From an uncultured Bacteroidota bacterium (GTDB lineage: Bacteria; Bacteroidota; Bacteroidia; Bacteroidales; P3): a stretch of DNA of 37,397 bases. The stretch's first letter is position 1. Every line of letters begins with the position of its first letter. Positions 16,702 through 24,127 of the stretch are shown piece after piece. The position numbers were made by a program, and so were the translations under genes. The notes below the pieces were generated by a model, which saw nothing but the letters and a program-made list of their open reading frames with translations, did no database searches and was not told the DNA's origin. The stretch lies in NCBI GenBank assembly GCA_902796265.1, contig CADBOG010000027.1, positions 1 through 37,397 of the forward strand, given 5' to 3'.

Positions 16702-17553
16702 CTAGGCGATTAATGATTTGATAAATACCGTTAAAGGAACTACGGCAAATCCGAGGCATACAATCCAACAGTAGATGATGCCGAGAATTTGGATTAGTCG
16801 GCTGTATTTGTAGTGGTTGAGACCAAAGGTTTGGAATGCCGACTCAAAGCCGTGACGTATGTGAAGTCCTACTACAAAGAAGAAAACCAAGTAGCAGAGT
16901 ACTATGTGCCATACGGAGAATTTGTCGTGTGCGGTGTTATAGAAATCGGGCTCAAATTCGGCATCAGGGAAGTTCTGTTGCAGTATCTCCTTGTCTTCCA
17001 AGCTAAGGTCGCGAAGCGATTGGCCGTCGGAGCTTACTTTTTGGTCCTGGATAGCCTTCATGACGACTATCTGTGCTTCTTCGCTCACTTCCTGGTCGGG
17101 GTTGGAGAGCACGAACTCTTCGGTTTTTACCATATAATGACCACCTTTTACCACATTGAGCTTCACGAAATAGAAGTCGTAGAAGTGGAAAATGAGCAGC
17201 ACAAGCAGAAGGCTTCCGCTAATCATGGCAAGCTTGGAGCCTTTAGCCGTCTTGGTGCGGCTTGGCTGGTGGTAGCGCACTGGGCGTTTGCCACGGTTGC
17301 AGAACCATAGGTAGCCGGCAAGTCCGATGTGAAGGATGAAGCATCCCAGTAGCACTAATTCGGCTACTTTTACGAACATGTTGGTGCCCATAAAGTGGCA
17401 GAAGGCACTGTAGGCGTCACCACCGTCATCGGCAAGGATAAACAGATTGGCGACCATGTGGAAAAGCAGGAACACCAACAGGAATGTGCCAAAGAGCGCC
17501 AGCAGTAGTTTTTTGGTAATGGAGCTGAGTTTGAGAATTTTTTCGTTGTTCAT
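16702..17553 (-). CDS. frdC: Fumarate reductase cytochrome b subunit (five-helix, b558 type)
   Basis: A 283-residue membrane anchor that oxidises menaquinol and passes electrons to FrdB. Five hydrophobic segments are visible at about residues 16-40, 56-80, 108-130, 215-236 and 254-279. Several of them carry histidines suited to haem b ligation (LLFHMVANLF, FILHIGLAGY, IFHFYDFYF, VVGLHIRHGFES). The segment between helices 3 and 4 is a polar insertion of about 80 residues, longer than in the Wolinella protein. A single five-helix anchor, instead of separate C and D subunits, is the usual Bacteroidota arrangement. It is the first gene of the frdCAB operon; I could not find a clear -7 box in the 64 bp before it. 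Confidence 0.93.
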   Translation of the reverse strand: MNNEKILKLSSITKKLLLALFGTFLLVFLLFHMVANLFILADDGGDAYSAFCHFMGTNMFVKVAELVLLGCFILHIGLAGYLWFCNRGKRPVRYHQPSRTKTAKGSKLAMISGSLLLVLLIFHFYDFYFVKLNVVKGGHYMVKTEEFVLSNPDQEVSEEAQIVVMKAIQDQKVSSDGQSLRDLSLEDKEILQQNFPDAEFEPDFYNTAHDKFSVWHIVLCYLVFFFVVGLHIRHGFESAFQTFGLNHYKYSRLIQILGIIYCWIVCLGFAVVPLTVFIKSLIA

Positions 17554-17617
17554 TATTATATAGTTTTCTAGTTAATAAGTCGTAACTGGGTTTAAGGGGT
17601 TGCCAAAAACTTGTGGA

Positions 17618-18070
17618 TTACAAAAATGCTTGGAATACCCCCTTGTTGTTGAACTCCAACTTCGTGCCATTGGCAAGTTCAATCTGGTAGCGTTTTTTCG
17701 TTTTGCTGACCCACACTATCATCTGTCCCTCATAGTATTTGTCGATATGCGACAAAAGAGCTTTGGGAAGCAGGCTGGTGGGTACACCTTCGTAGCAGCG
17801 CATCTCTATCCAGCGGCCGTTGGCGTCGAACTTGATGGTCGAACCGTTTTCGATAGATGCCTTGTACTCCACTTTGCGATTCATCTTGTTGCGCCAAGCA
17901 TCGACGACAGGAGCACCGTTCCACGCATTCTTTATGGTTGTTCGTGCTTGAGCTGGCAGCTTTGAGCTTTTAATCTGTGTTATCTGCGCCGAGGCGGAGT
18001 TGGTTGAAAACTGAAAACTGAAAACTGATAAAACGGAAATGATTATCAGTAATCTATGAATAATTTTCAT
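17618..18070 (-). CDS. Secreted PepSY-like (BLIP-like) protein, repeat-altered signal peptide
   Basis: A 150-residue protein with a signal peptide of about 29 residues (MKIIHRLLIIIS to SASAQ) and two related halves. Each half has a K-V/R-Y-x-I/A-E-L/N-G-x-x-x-E/K-F strand pattern (MNRKVEYKASIENGSTIKFD and KKRYQIELANGTKLEFN), typical of periplasmic PepSY-like domains of Bacteroidota. Function is unknown; related domains bind or inhibit proteins at the envelope. The signal peptide's VFSFQFS portion is encoded by three copies of the heptamer GAAAACT (plus strand 18006-18026). The upstream gene ends 13 bp before, so the two are co-oriented and probably co-transcribed; frdC follows 64 bp downstream. 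Confidence 0.72.
   Translation of the reverse strand: MKIIHRLLIIISVLSVFSFQFSTNSASAQITQIKSSKLPAQARTTIKNAWNGAPVVDAWRNKMNRKVEYKASIENGSTIKFDANGRWIEMRCYEGVPTSLLPKALLSHIDKYYEGQMIVWVSKTKKRYQIELANGTKLEFNNKGVFQAFL
18006..18026. repeat. Heptamer array GAAAACT x3 inside a coding region
   Basis: Three perfect tandem copies of GAAAACT at 18006, 18013 and 18020, followed by the degenerate GATAAAA. They fall in the signal-peptide coding part of the minus-strand gene 17618-18070. Because 3 x 7 = 21, the reading frame is preserved. Confidence 0.88.
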
Positions 18071-18083
18071 GGTTTTATGTGTT

Positions 18084-19547
18084 TTATTGGTTGAATAATG
18101 CCGTGAAACTGCTGTTGGATTGAGTGAAAAGGATAAGGAGTTTGCCGTCGGGCAGGGTGTGAGGGGCGCCTAACGGAAGGCTCTTTTTGGGAATCGTGAA
18201 GAATTGGTTGCTTATCTCTCCTTGGCGGTTTATTGTGGTAGCCATCAACTGCTTGGCACCATTGCGACCAGGTGTCACAAGGTCATAGAACTTGTTCTCG
18301 TTTTTAGTTAGGTTTTTGGGTTTCTCAAGATAGAAGAGCATGTATTTGTCACCAGAGGGAATAATCTTATACTTTGAGCACCTTTTTAGCTTATTTCCCA
18401 CGCCGGCACTATCGTGACGTATCGCTTTGATCCACGACACATTGCCATCAACGTCAAGTTTTACCAGGAAAAAACCAAAATAATTTGTTCTGTCGAACGA
18501 GAGGGAATAATAAAGGTCGTATGTCTCTTGTAGCATAAAGATAACACCATCTTCATCCACGACCGATGAAACGACTTTCATTCCAAGCATGTGGATATCG
18601 TCCTCGGAGATACTTTTGACGGGGTAGTTCTCGATGGCACAGAATTCTTTTATTGTGGCAGTGTGTCTTTCGTAGGCGCTGACTGACTCCGATGGACCGT
18701 CGTAGGTCAAAGTGATAAACCCCATAGCGTTGTCGTACCTTGAATCATCTTTCCAGAGGGACGATTTGATGAGTCCGCTGACATAGAACTTGCCGTTGCG
18801 ATAACCAAGCAACTGTAGGCGGAATGGGTCTTCCAAATCCTTGTTGAGATCAAAGACGGACTCTTTGTCACCGTCGAGAAGAGTGAACTGAATATGGGTA
18901 ATCTTGCTTTTGGGGGATGTGGTATAACCAATCATTGCAACTTCTCCGCTGTCGGTAACAATGATATCGTTTAGTAGGCCGGTGTAATATTGGGTGTTCC
19001 ACAGTTCCTCAGCGTAGCTGTTATACAGCGTCACTTTGCAGCTGGCTTCGTTGCCCGATGGTGACAGGAATATTGTGGCAAAGACAGAGTCGTTCTGAGA
19101 CTTGACAAACAAAAACTGGCTATGTGCGTCGCGTTTATAAGTTCCAAGTTGTTCTCTGTTTTTCAATTCAAGGCTGGCAGCGTTGAGAGAGATGTGGTTA
19201 GTAACTAGGTTGTCTTGCTCTTCGCAGGTCTCAAGAAGGTCAATTATGCCGTTGTTGAAACCACACACATAGTATTTCTGTTTTTTGTCGATAGGGAGGT
19301 CTAATGTATGAAGCATGACCAGATTGTGGTCGTAGCTTACAAGATATGGTGATTGTTGTTTATTGTCTTTATATCTAAGCATAATGATAATGTCAGAGGT
19401 GGCTCCAACAAAATCGTTGCTGGTGAAGAAGTCTTTGCTTCCAAATTGGAGAGCTTCAGAGGCAGCTCCTGTCTTCATCTCCCAATTTTGTGAAAAAGCC
19501 AGGTTGGTGGCCAGGATCAGCAGTATGGTAAGATATATTCTTTTCAT
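18084..19547 (-). CDS. Secreted protein of unknown function, beta-propeller-like
   Basis: A 487-residue protein I do not recognise. Residues 1-19 are a signal peptide (MKRIYLTILLILATNLAFS, mature start at Q). The remainder is a series of beta-strand pairs with polar turns, for example SPYLVSYDHNLVMLHTLDLP, FLLVKLDVDGNVSWIKAIRH and ATTINRQGEISNQFFTIP. The form V-x-L-D-x-x-G-x-x-x-W-x-K recurs as in bacterial beta-propeller repeats. No catalytic motif or lipobox is visible. It is co-oriented with the PepSY-like gene 13 bp downstream, which suggests a secreted pair. pyrC lies 75 bp upstream, separated by an AT-rich inverted repeat. Confidence 0.65.
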   Translation of the reverse strand: MKRIYLTILLILATNLAFSQNWEMKTGAASEALQFGSKDFFTSNDFVGATSDIIIMLRYKDNKQQSPYLVSYDHNLVMLHTLDLPIDKKQKYYVCGFNNGIIDLLETCEEQDNLVTNHISLNAASLELKNREQLGTYKRDAHSQFLFVKSQNDSVFATIFLSPSGNEASCKVTLYNSYAEELWNTQYYTGLLNDIIVTDSGEVAMIGYTTSPKSKITHIQFTLLDGDKESVFDLNKDLEDPFRLQLLGYRNGKFYVSGLIKSSLWKDDSRYDNAMGFITLTYDGPSESVSAYERHTATIKEFCAIENYPVKSISEDDIHMLGMKVVSSVVDEDGVIFMLQETYDLYYSLSFDRTNYFGFFLVKLDVDGNVSWIKAIRHDSAGVGNKLKRCSKYKIIPSGDKYMLFYLEKPKNLTKNENKFYDLVTPGRNGAKQLMATTINRQGEISNQFFTIPKKSLPLGAPHTLPDGKLLILFTQSNSSFTALFNQ

Positions 19548-19595
19548 AAATCGTAGGGTTATTAATGTTTATGGGTTTCGTTATTTCGTTATATC

Positions 19596-19612
19596 GATAT
19601 TATGATAATATC
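19596..19612. other. AT-rich inverted repeat after pyrC
   Basis: GATATTA-TGA-TAATATC is a perfect 7-bp inverted repeat in the 75 bp between the pyrC stop and the next gene's start on the minus strand. It could be a weak terminator or an operator; nothing else supports either role. Confidence 0.35.
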
Positions 19613-19622
19613 AATTATATAT

Positions 19623-20996
19623 TCACAATTCGTATTCGAGGCGTTGGGCGTGGCTTTCGGAGCTTAGTCCATTGCCGTGGGAGTAGGCGAGGTGGCCGTT
19701 GACAAAGGTCATTTCTACGCGTGTGTGTAATGTCTGTCCTTCGAGGGGAGACCAACCGCATTTATATAAGAGGTCTTCCTTCTTAACTATGTATTCCGTT
19801 TTGGGGTTCACAAGCACAAGGTCGGCCTTATACCCGTTGCGGATGAAACCACGTTCGCGAATGCCAAAGAGTGTGGCAGGGTTGTGGCACATTGCACTTA
19901 CTATTTTGGGAAGCCATGAGTTGCGGAATTCCTCCTCTTCATCGGGGCTTAATCCGGAGTGGAATACTGATTCAAGCATCAAGGGGAGGCTGTGTTGTAT
20001 GGATGGTATGCCGCCGGGGGCGTCGAAGTAGCGTTGTTGTTTGCTTTCCAGAGTGTGGGGAGCATGGTCGGTGGCGATAGTGTCTATAAGGCCGTCGTAA
20101 AGAGCTGCCCAAAGTGCCAGACGGTCCTCGTTGCGCTTGATGGCAGGGTTGCATTTTATAAGGTTGCCAAGAGTCTCATAGTCGCGGTCGTCAAACCACA
20201 GGTGGTTTGGGGTCACCTCGGCGGTGACATGCTTTTGGCTCAACTCCATATTGCTCAGCAGGTCAAGTTCGGTTGCGGTGCTTATATGTGCAATATGAAG
20301 ACGGGTCTTATATTTTCTGGCACGTTCTATTGCTTTATAAGTGCTCACAAAACAGGCTTCTGTATTGCGAATCTGTGGGTGCAGAGCGGTTGTTTCACGC
20401 TCAGTGCCGGCACACTCGGCTTTGTAGTTCCTAAGGTTTGCCTGCACGATGCTTTCCTCTTCGCAGTGGGCAACAATCAGCTTTTTCGCTTTCGAGAATA
20501 GTTTGTCCAGCGCATCGGGGTCGTTCACCAACATGTCGCCTGTGCTGCTGCCGAGGAATAGTTTGATGGCGGCAAACTTGGTTGGGTCGGCATTGAGTAT
20601 TTGGTCGATGTTGCTGTTAGTCGCACCAAGCATGAATCCATAGTTGGCTACACTTTTTGCTTGAGCCAAAGCCACTTTCTCTTCCAGCAGCTCCATTGTG
20701 GTGGTTTGTGGCTTTGTGTTTGGCATATCGACAAACGAAGTCACACCTCCAGCAACAGCTGCGCGACTTTCGGTCTTGATGTCGGCTTTCTCAGTCAATC
20801 CGGGTTCTCTGAAATGGACATGGGTGTCTATGACTCCAGGCAGCAAAAGCATATCTGTGGCGTCAATTACTACGGCATCACAACATTGCTTGCTGGTGGA
20901 ATCAGGTATGACAATCCGTCCGTCGATGATACAGACATCGCCTTTGCTGATAACACCTTCGTTGACTATTGTTGCATTATGGATGATATAATTCAT
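19623..20996 (-). CDS. pyrC: Dihydroorotase
   Basis: A 457-residue amidohydrolase that cyclises N-carbamoyl-aspartate to dihydroorotate in pyrimidine synthesis. Metal ligands include His59 and His61 in DTHVHFREPG. The lysine that is carboxylated in this family is Lys145 in IKLFLGSSTGDM. Further landmarks are MPNTKP at 91-96, the IAHCEE and LHIAHIST histidines, and the catalytic Asp in IATDHAPHT. The IKLFLGSSTG motif and GGIPSIQHSLP point to dihydroorotase and not allantoinase or hydantoinase. Cytosolic. The WG-repeat gene ends 55 bp upstream on the same strand, so it may share a transcript. Confidence 0.94.
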   Translation of the reverse strand: MNYIIHNATIVNEGVISKGDVCIIDGRIVIPDSTSKQCCDAVVIDATDMLLLPGVIDTHVHFREPGLTEKADIKTESRAAVAGGVTSFVDMPNTKPQTTTMELLEEKVALAQAKSVANYGFMLGATNSNIDQILNADPTKFAAIKLFLGSSTGDMLVNDPDALDKLFSKAKKLIVAHCEEESIVQANLRNYKAECAGTERETTALHPQIRNTEACFVSTYKAIERARKYKTRLHIAHISTATELDLLSNMELSQKHVTAEVTPNHLWFDDRDYETLGNLIKCNPAIKRNEDRLALWAALYDGLIDTIATDHAPHTLESKQQRYFDAPGGIPSIQHSLPLMLESVFHSGLSPDEEEEFRNSWLPKIVSAMCHNPATLFGIRERGFIRNGYKADLVLVNPKTEYIVKKEDLLYKCGWSPLEGQTLHTRVEMTFVNGHLAYSHGNGLSSESHAQRLEYEL

Positions 20997-21051
20997 ATCC
21001 GGCTCTTGCTAGATTTGCTGGTCTTTTTATTTCTGCTTTATTGCTAGGCTC

Positions 21052-22404
21052 CTAAAACTTGTTTTTTTCAGCCCAGCGGCGAGCTGCTTCGTAAGCTTCG
21101 GCAGAGGTGGTGTAGATGTTCTTGACCACAAACTGGCCTGTGTGGTCAATGCATCCCCATCGGCCATCCATCTTGGCTGGAGCCACGCGGTTGTTCCATG
21201 ACTGGATAAATAGTTTTGCATCTTCAAGAGTAGGCTGGATAACCCACTGTCCCTTGTAGTTTACGTATCCCCAATAGCCTGTTTGTTTGTCTTTTATAGG
21301 ATAGAGCCAATGGCCAAGCTCTTGGTCGTTGTCCCATTCGTATCCGGCTTGATAGGCTTCGCTGCTCAATGTGAAGCAATTCTGCGACAAATGTTCGCCA
21401 TTGTTGTCGATGCTTGCCCAGTAACCGTCAAGCTTGCATGTGGCGAACATTCCGGTGTCGTTGATGAAATGGGTCGCACCCTCGTAAATGGGGCTTATAA
21501 CCCATTCACCAGCATAGTCGACCCATCCGTATTTGCCCGTTGTGATGTCGGTCACAGGCAGACGCCAGTCGTTGATGTTGCGGCCGTGCTCTTTTTGGCT
21601 CAAGGCATAGTCGGCATCGTCACGGGTATAGAAGATGCATTTGGAAACGACATTGCCGTTTCTGTCGATGGAACCCCAACGACCGTCACGCTTTACCTGA
21701 GCATAGATATAGTTATGGTCGGGTCCAAAATAGTCATAACCTTCATATTCGGCGGTCACTACCCATCGGCCTAAATAGTTGACATAGCCCCATTTGCCGT
21801 TGTCCTTGTCTTTGGTAGGATAACGCCAAGTGTCGTAATGACGGCCGTGAATCCATTGCTTGCCGGCAAGATCGGCATGTTCTTTTTCCATAAATGTTGG
21901 TGCAATAACCATGACGCCTTTTCTGTCGATGCATCCCCATCTGTTGGCGGTCTTTACGGCGGCAAAGCTCATCGGCTCGTCACCGTAAAAAGCTGTGGCT
22001 CCGTCATATTTGGGTTCAAATTTCCAATTGCCGTAATAGTCAACAAAACCCCACTTGCCATCAGCAGGATTCTGTGCCGGATAAAGCCATTTGCCAGGCT
22101 CGTCGCCCTTTTCCCACTCTTTGCCGGCCACCTCGGCTTCCTCGCTAGTGATGAAAATGTTACGTACAATCATTTTGCCGCGAGTGTCGACGCAACCCCA
22201 GAATTTGTCCAGTTTCACCACAGCAAAGCGTTTGAAATGGCCTTGAAATTCGAAAGCATACTGAAATTGGGGTGCAATCTGCCAAGCGCCGTCGCTGTTT
22301 TTGTAACCATACAGCTTGGTGCTTTGCTGTTTGCTAAGGGTTTGAGCATTAGCTCCAAAGGCGAGTATTGTCGCTATTAAAGAGAGGAAAATGATTCTTT
22401 TCAT
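21052..22404 (-). CDS. Secreted WG-repeat protein with alternating repeat types
   Basis: A 450-residue protein with a signal peptide (residues 1-20, FGANA-Q) followed by nine WG (KWG leptospira-type) repeats. Two kinds alternate: WGCIDRxG type (WGCVDTRG, WGCIDRKG, WGSIDRNG, WASIDNNG, WGCIDHTG) and WGYVNYxG type (WGFVDYYG, WGYVNYLG, YGWVDYAG, WGYVNYKG). Each first-type repeat is followed by a roughly 35-residue helical insert of the form EAxxAGxxWxxG...W-YP, giving a super-repeat of about 90 residues present four and a half times. WG repeats are usually extracellular or surface binding modules; no enzymatic motif is present. A -7 box (22434-22441, minus strand) lies 30 bp before the start. Confidence 0.88.
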   Translation of the reverse strand: MKRIIFLSLIATILAFGANAQTLSKQQSTKLYGYKNSDGAWQIAPQFQYAFEFQGHFKRFAVVKLDKFWGCVDTRGKMIVRNIFITSEEAEVAGKEWEKGDEPGKWLYPAQNPADGKWGFVDYYGNWKFEPKYDGATAFYGDEPMSFAAVKTANRWGCIDRKGVMVIAPTFMEKEHADLAGKQWIHGRHYDTWRYPTKDKDNGKWGYVNYLGRWVVTAEYEGYDYFGPDHNYIYAQVKRDGRWGSIDRNGNVVSKCIFYTRDDADYALSQKEHGRNINDWRLPVTDITTGKYGWVDYAGEWVISPIYEGATHFINDTGMFATCKLDGYWASIDNNGEHLSQNCFTLSSEAYQAGYEWDNDQELGHWLYPIKDKQTGYWGYVNYKGQWVIQPTLEDAKLFIQSWNNRVAPAKMDGRWGCIDHTGQFVVKNIYTTSAEAYEAARRWAEKNKF

Positions 22405-22433
22405 ATCCTTATTTATTTATCTAAAACAAAATG

Positions 22434-22441
22434 CAAAAATA
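22434..22441 (-). promoter_or_regulatory. -7 promoter box for the WG-repeat gene (TATTTTTG)
   Basis: On the minus strand TATTTTTG followed by C matches TAnnTTTG and lies 30 bp before the ATG at 22404. No convincing -33 TTG was seen at the usual spacing. Confidence 0.5.
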
Positions 22442-22500
22442 CTAATTTTTGTCCGATTATGACATCTTCTTTAAAAAAATATTTTTTCCATCTGTTTTCA

Positions 22501-22566
22501 ACTCTAACTTAACTCTAACTTAACTCTAACTTAACTCTGACTTGACTCCGACTTGACTCCGACTTC
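22501..22566. repeat. Six-copy 11-bp tandem repeat
   Basis: Six adjacent 11-mers: ACTCTAACTTA three times, ACTCTGACTTG, ACTCCGACTTG and ACTCCGACTTC. The copies change stepwise from the A-rich to the C/G-rich form. The period is close to one turn of B-DNA, so equivalent bases face the same side of the helix. Confidence 0.92.
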
Positions 22567-22669
22567 TTTCAAAAATAAAAGAAAGATATTATCAGTCTGA
22601 TTTATAGTTCTTAATGATTCTTGGTCATTAAACATTCAAAATAAATCATTATTATTCAAGTTTTTTTTG

Positions 22670-22677
22670 TATCTTTG
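22670..22677 (+). promoter_or_regulatory. -7 promoter box for glyA (TATCTTTG)
   Basis: TATCTTTG followed by C fits the Bacteroidota TAnnTTTG element and is 41 bp before the glyA ATG. A T-run precedes it; the -33 TTG is not clear. Confidence 0.55.
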
Positions 22678-22718
22678 CATTTTATAAAGAATGTTAAATA
22701 AACAATTTTAATACTGAT

Positions 22719-23999
22719 ATGCAAAGAGATACACAGATTTTTGACCTCATTCAGAAAGAACGTGAGCGTCAAACCAAAGGCATCGAGCTTATTGCTTCTG
22801 AGAACTTTGTCAGCGACCAGGTTATGGAAGCTATGGGTTCTGTAATGACCAACAAATATGCTGAGGGATATCCTGGCAAGCGTTACTACGGCGGCTGCCA
22901 GGTTGTCGACCAGAGCGAAACTATCGCTATCGAGCGTGCCAAGAAACTGTACGGCGCTTGCTGGGCTAACGTGCAGCCCCATAGCGGTGCACAGGCCAAT
23001 ATGGCTGTTTTCCTGGCTTGCCTGAACAGCGGTGATACCTTTATGGGTATGGACCTCAACCACGGCGGTCACCTCTCGCATGGTAGCCCCGTTAACTTCA
23101 GCGGTATCAACTACAAGGTGGTTGGCTATCAGGTGAAGGAAGAGACCGGCACCGTCGATTATGAGGACATGGAAAAGAAAGCCCTCGAGCATCACCCGAA
23201 GCTCATCATCGGTGGCGGCAGCGCCTACAGCCGTGACTGGGATTGGGCAAGAATGCGTGAGATCGCCGACAAGATTGGCGCAATCCTCATGGGCGACATC
23301 AGCCACCCCTCTGGCCTCATTGCTAAGGGTTACCTGAACAATGCCCTTAAGTATTGCCACATTGTCACTACCACAACCCATAAGACTCTTCGCGGACCTC
23401 GCGGCGGTATGATTCTGATGGGTCAGGACTTCGACAATCCTTGGGGCAAGACTACTCCTAAGGGCGAAATCAAGAAGATGCGCGCCCTGCTCGACAGCGC
23501 TGTATTCCCCGGCACTCAGGGCGGCCCCCTCGAGCATGTTATCGCTGCTAAGGCTGTTGCCTTCGGTGAGGCTCTTACCGACAGCTACGACCAGTACATC
23601 CAGCAGGTGATGAAGAACGCCAAGGTCATGTGCGAGGCTTTCATCAACAAGGGCTACAAGGTGATCAGCGGTGGTACCGACAACCACTTGATGCTCATCG
23701 ACCTGCGCACCAAGTTCCCCGAACTTACAGGTAAAGAGGCTGAGAACGCACTCGTTGCTGCTGACATCACCGTGAACAAGAACATGGTTCCTTTCGACAG
23801 CCGCAGCGCCTTCAAGACCAGCGGTCTCCGCGTCGGAACACCGGCTATCACTACTCGCGGTTTGAAAGAGACTGATATGCCAGTGATTGTTGACATGATT
23901 GACACCGTACTTTGCAATCCTACCGATGAGGCTGTCCGCGCAAAGATTACCGGTCAGGTCAACGAGATGATGCAAAACCGTCCGCTGTTTGCCTGGTAG
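22719..23999 (+). CDS. glyA: Serine hydroxymethyltransferase
   Basis: A 426-residue PLP enzyme converting serine and tetrahydrofolate to glycine and 5,10-methylene-tetrahydrofolate in the cytosol. Features include [11 protein letters not shown] near residue 25, the [16 protein letters not shown] region, [12 protein letters not shown], and the PLP lysine Lys222 in [14 protein letters not shown]. The codon choice is more biased (many GGC, AAG, CTC codons) than in its neighbours, which suggests high expression. The 3' end is followed by a long inverted repeat. A minus-strand open frame across this gene is a shadow. Confidence 0.98.
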   Translation: MQRDTQIFDLIQKERERQTKGIELIASENFVSDQVMEAMGSVMTNKYAEGYPGKRYYGGCQVVDQSETIAIERAKKLYGACWANVQPHSGAQANMAVFLACLNSGDTFMGMDLNHGGHLSHGSPVNFSGINYKVVGYQVKEETGTVDYEDMEKKALEHHPKLIIGGGSAYSRDWDWARMREIADKIGAILMGDISHPSGLIAKGYLNNALKYCHIVTTTTHKTLRGPRGGMILMGQDFDNPWGKTTPKGEIKKMRALLDSAVFPGTQGGPLEHVIAAKAVAFGEALTDSYDQYIQQVMKNAKVMCEAFINKGYKVISGGTDNHLMLIDLRTKFPELTGKEAENALVAADITVNKNMVPFDSRSAFKTSGLRVGTPAITTRGLKETDMPVIVDMIDTVLCNPTDEAVRAKITGQVNEMMQNRPLFAW

Positions 24000-24042
24000 T
24001 AGGCAGTCGTGTTGCTTAACAGCAAAACAAAAAACTATATAG

Positions 24043-24083
24043 TCCGACTTGTCCGACCACTCTGACCGGTCAGACAAGTCGGA
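24043..24083 (+). terminator. 16-bp inverted repeat after glyA
   Basis: The arms 24043-24058 (begins TCCGACTTG) and 24068-24083 (ends CAAGTCGGA) pair with one mismatch around a 9-nt loop. It starts 44 bp after the glyA stop and before glf. The T-tract is weak (TTCTTT). The arm word CCGACTTG also occurs in the 11-bp repeats upstream of glyA. Confidence 0.65.
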
Positions 24084-24127
24084 TTCTTTAAAACTGATTC
24101 TCCGAATCACTAATCTCATATAACTAC

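Larger units (their letters stand above)
22405..22718. other. 314-bp divergent intergenic region, WG gene / glyA
   Basis: This gene-free region contains back-to-back promoter boxes (minus strand 22434-22441 for the WG gene, plus strand 22670-22677 for glyA) and a six-copy 11-bp repeat (22501-22566), all listed separately. No glycine-riboswitch-like structure was recognised before glyA. Confidence 0.6.

Noticed and set aside
22501-22566. Possible replication-origin iterons
   Set aside because: There is no Rep or DnaA gene and no DnaA-box-like word; neighbours are ordinary metabolic genes.
22567-22718. Glycine or other riboswitch upstream of glyA
   Set aside because: The leader is AT-rich and only 41 bp follows the promoter box; no aptamer-like pairing was seen.
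22656-24119. 487-codon minus-strand open frame
   Set aside because: It is a shadow of glyA, which has full family motifs and strong codon bias; the shadow has no recognisable domain.
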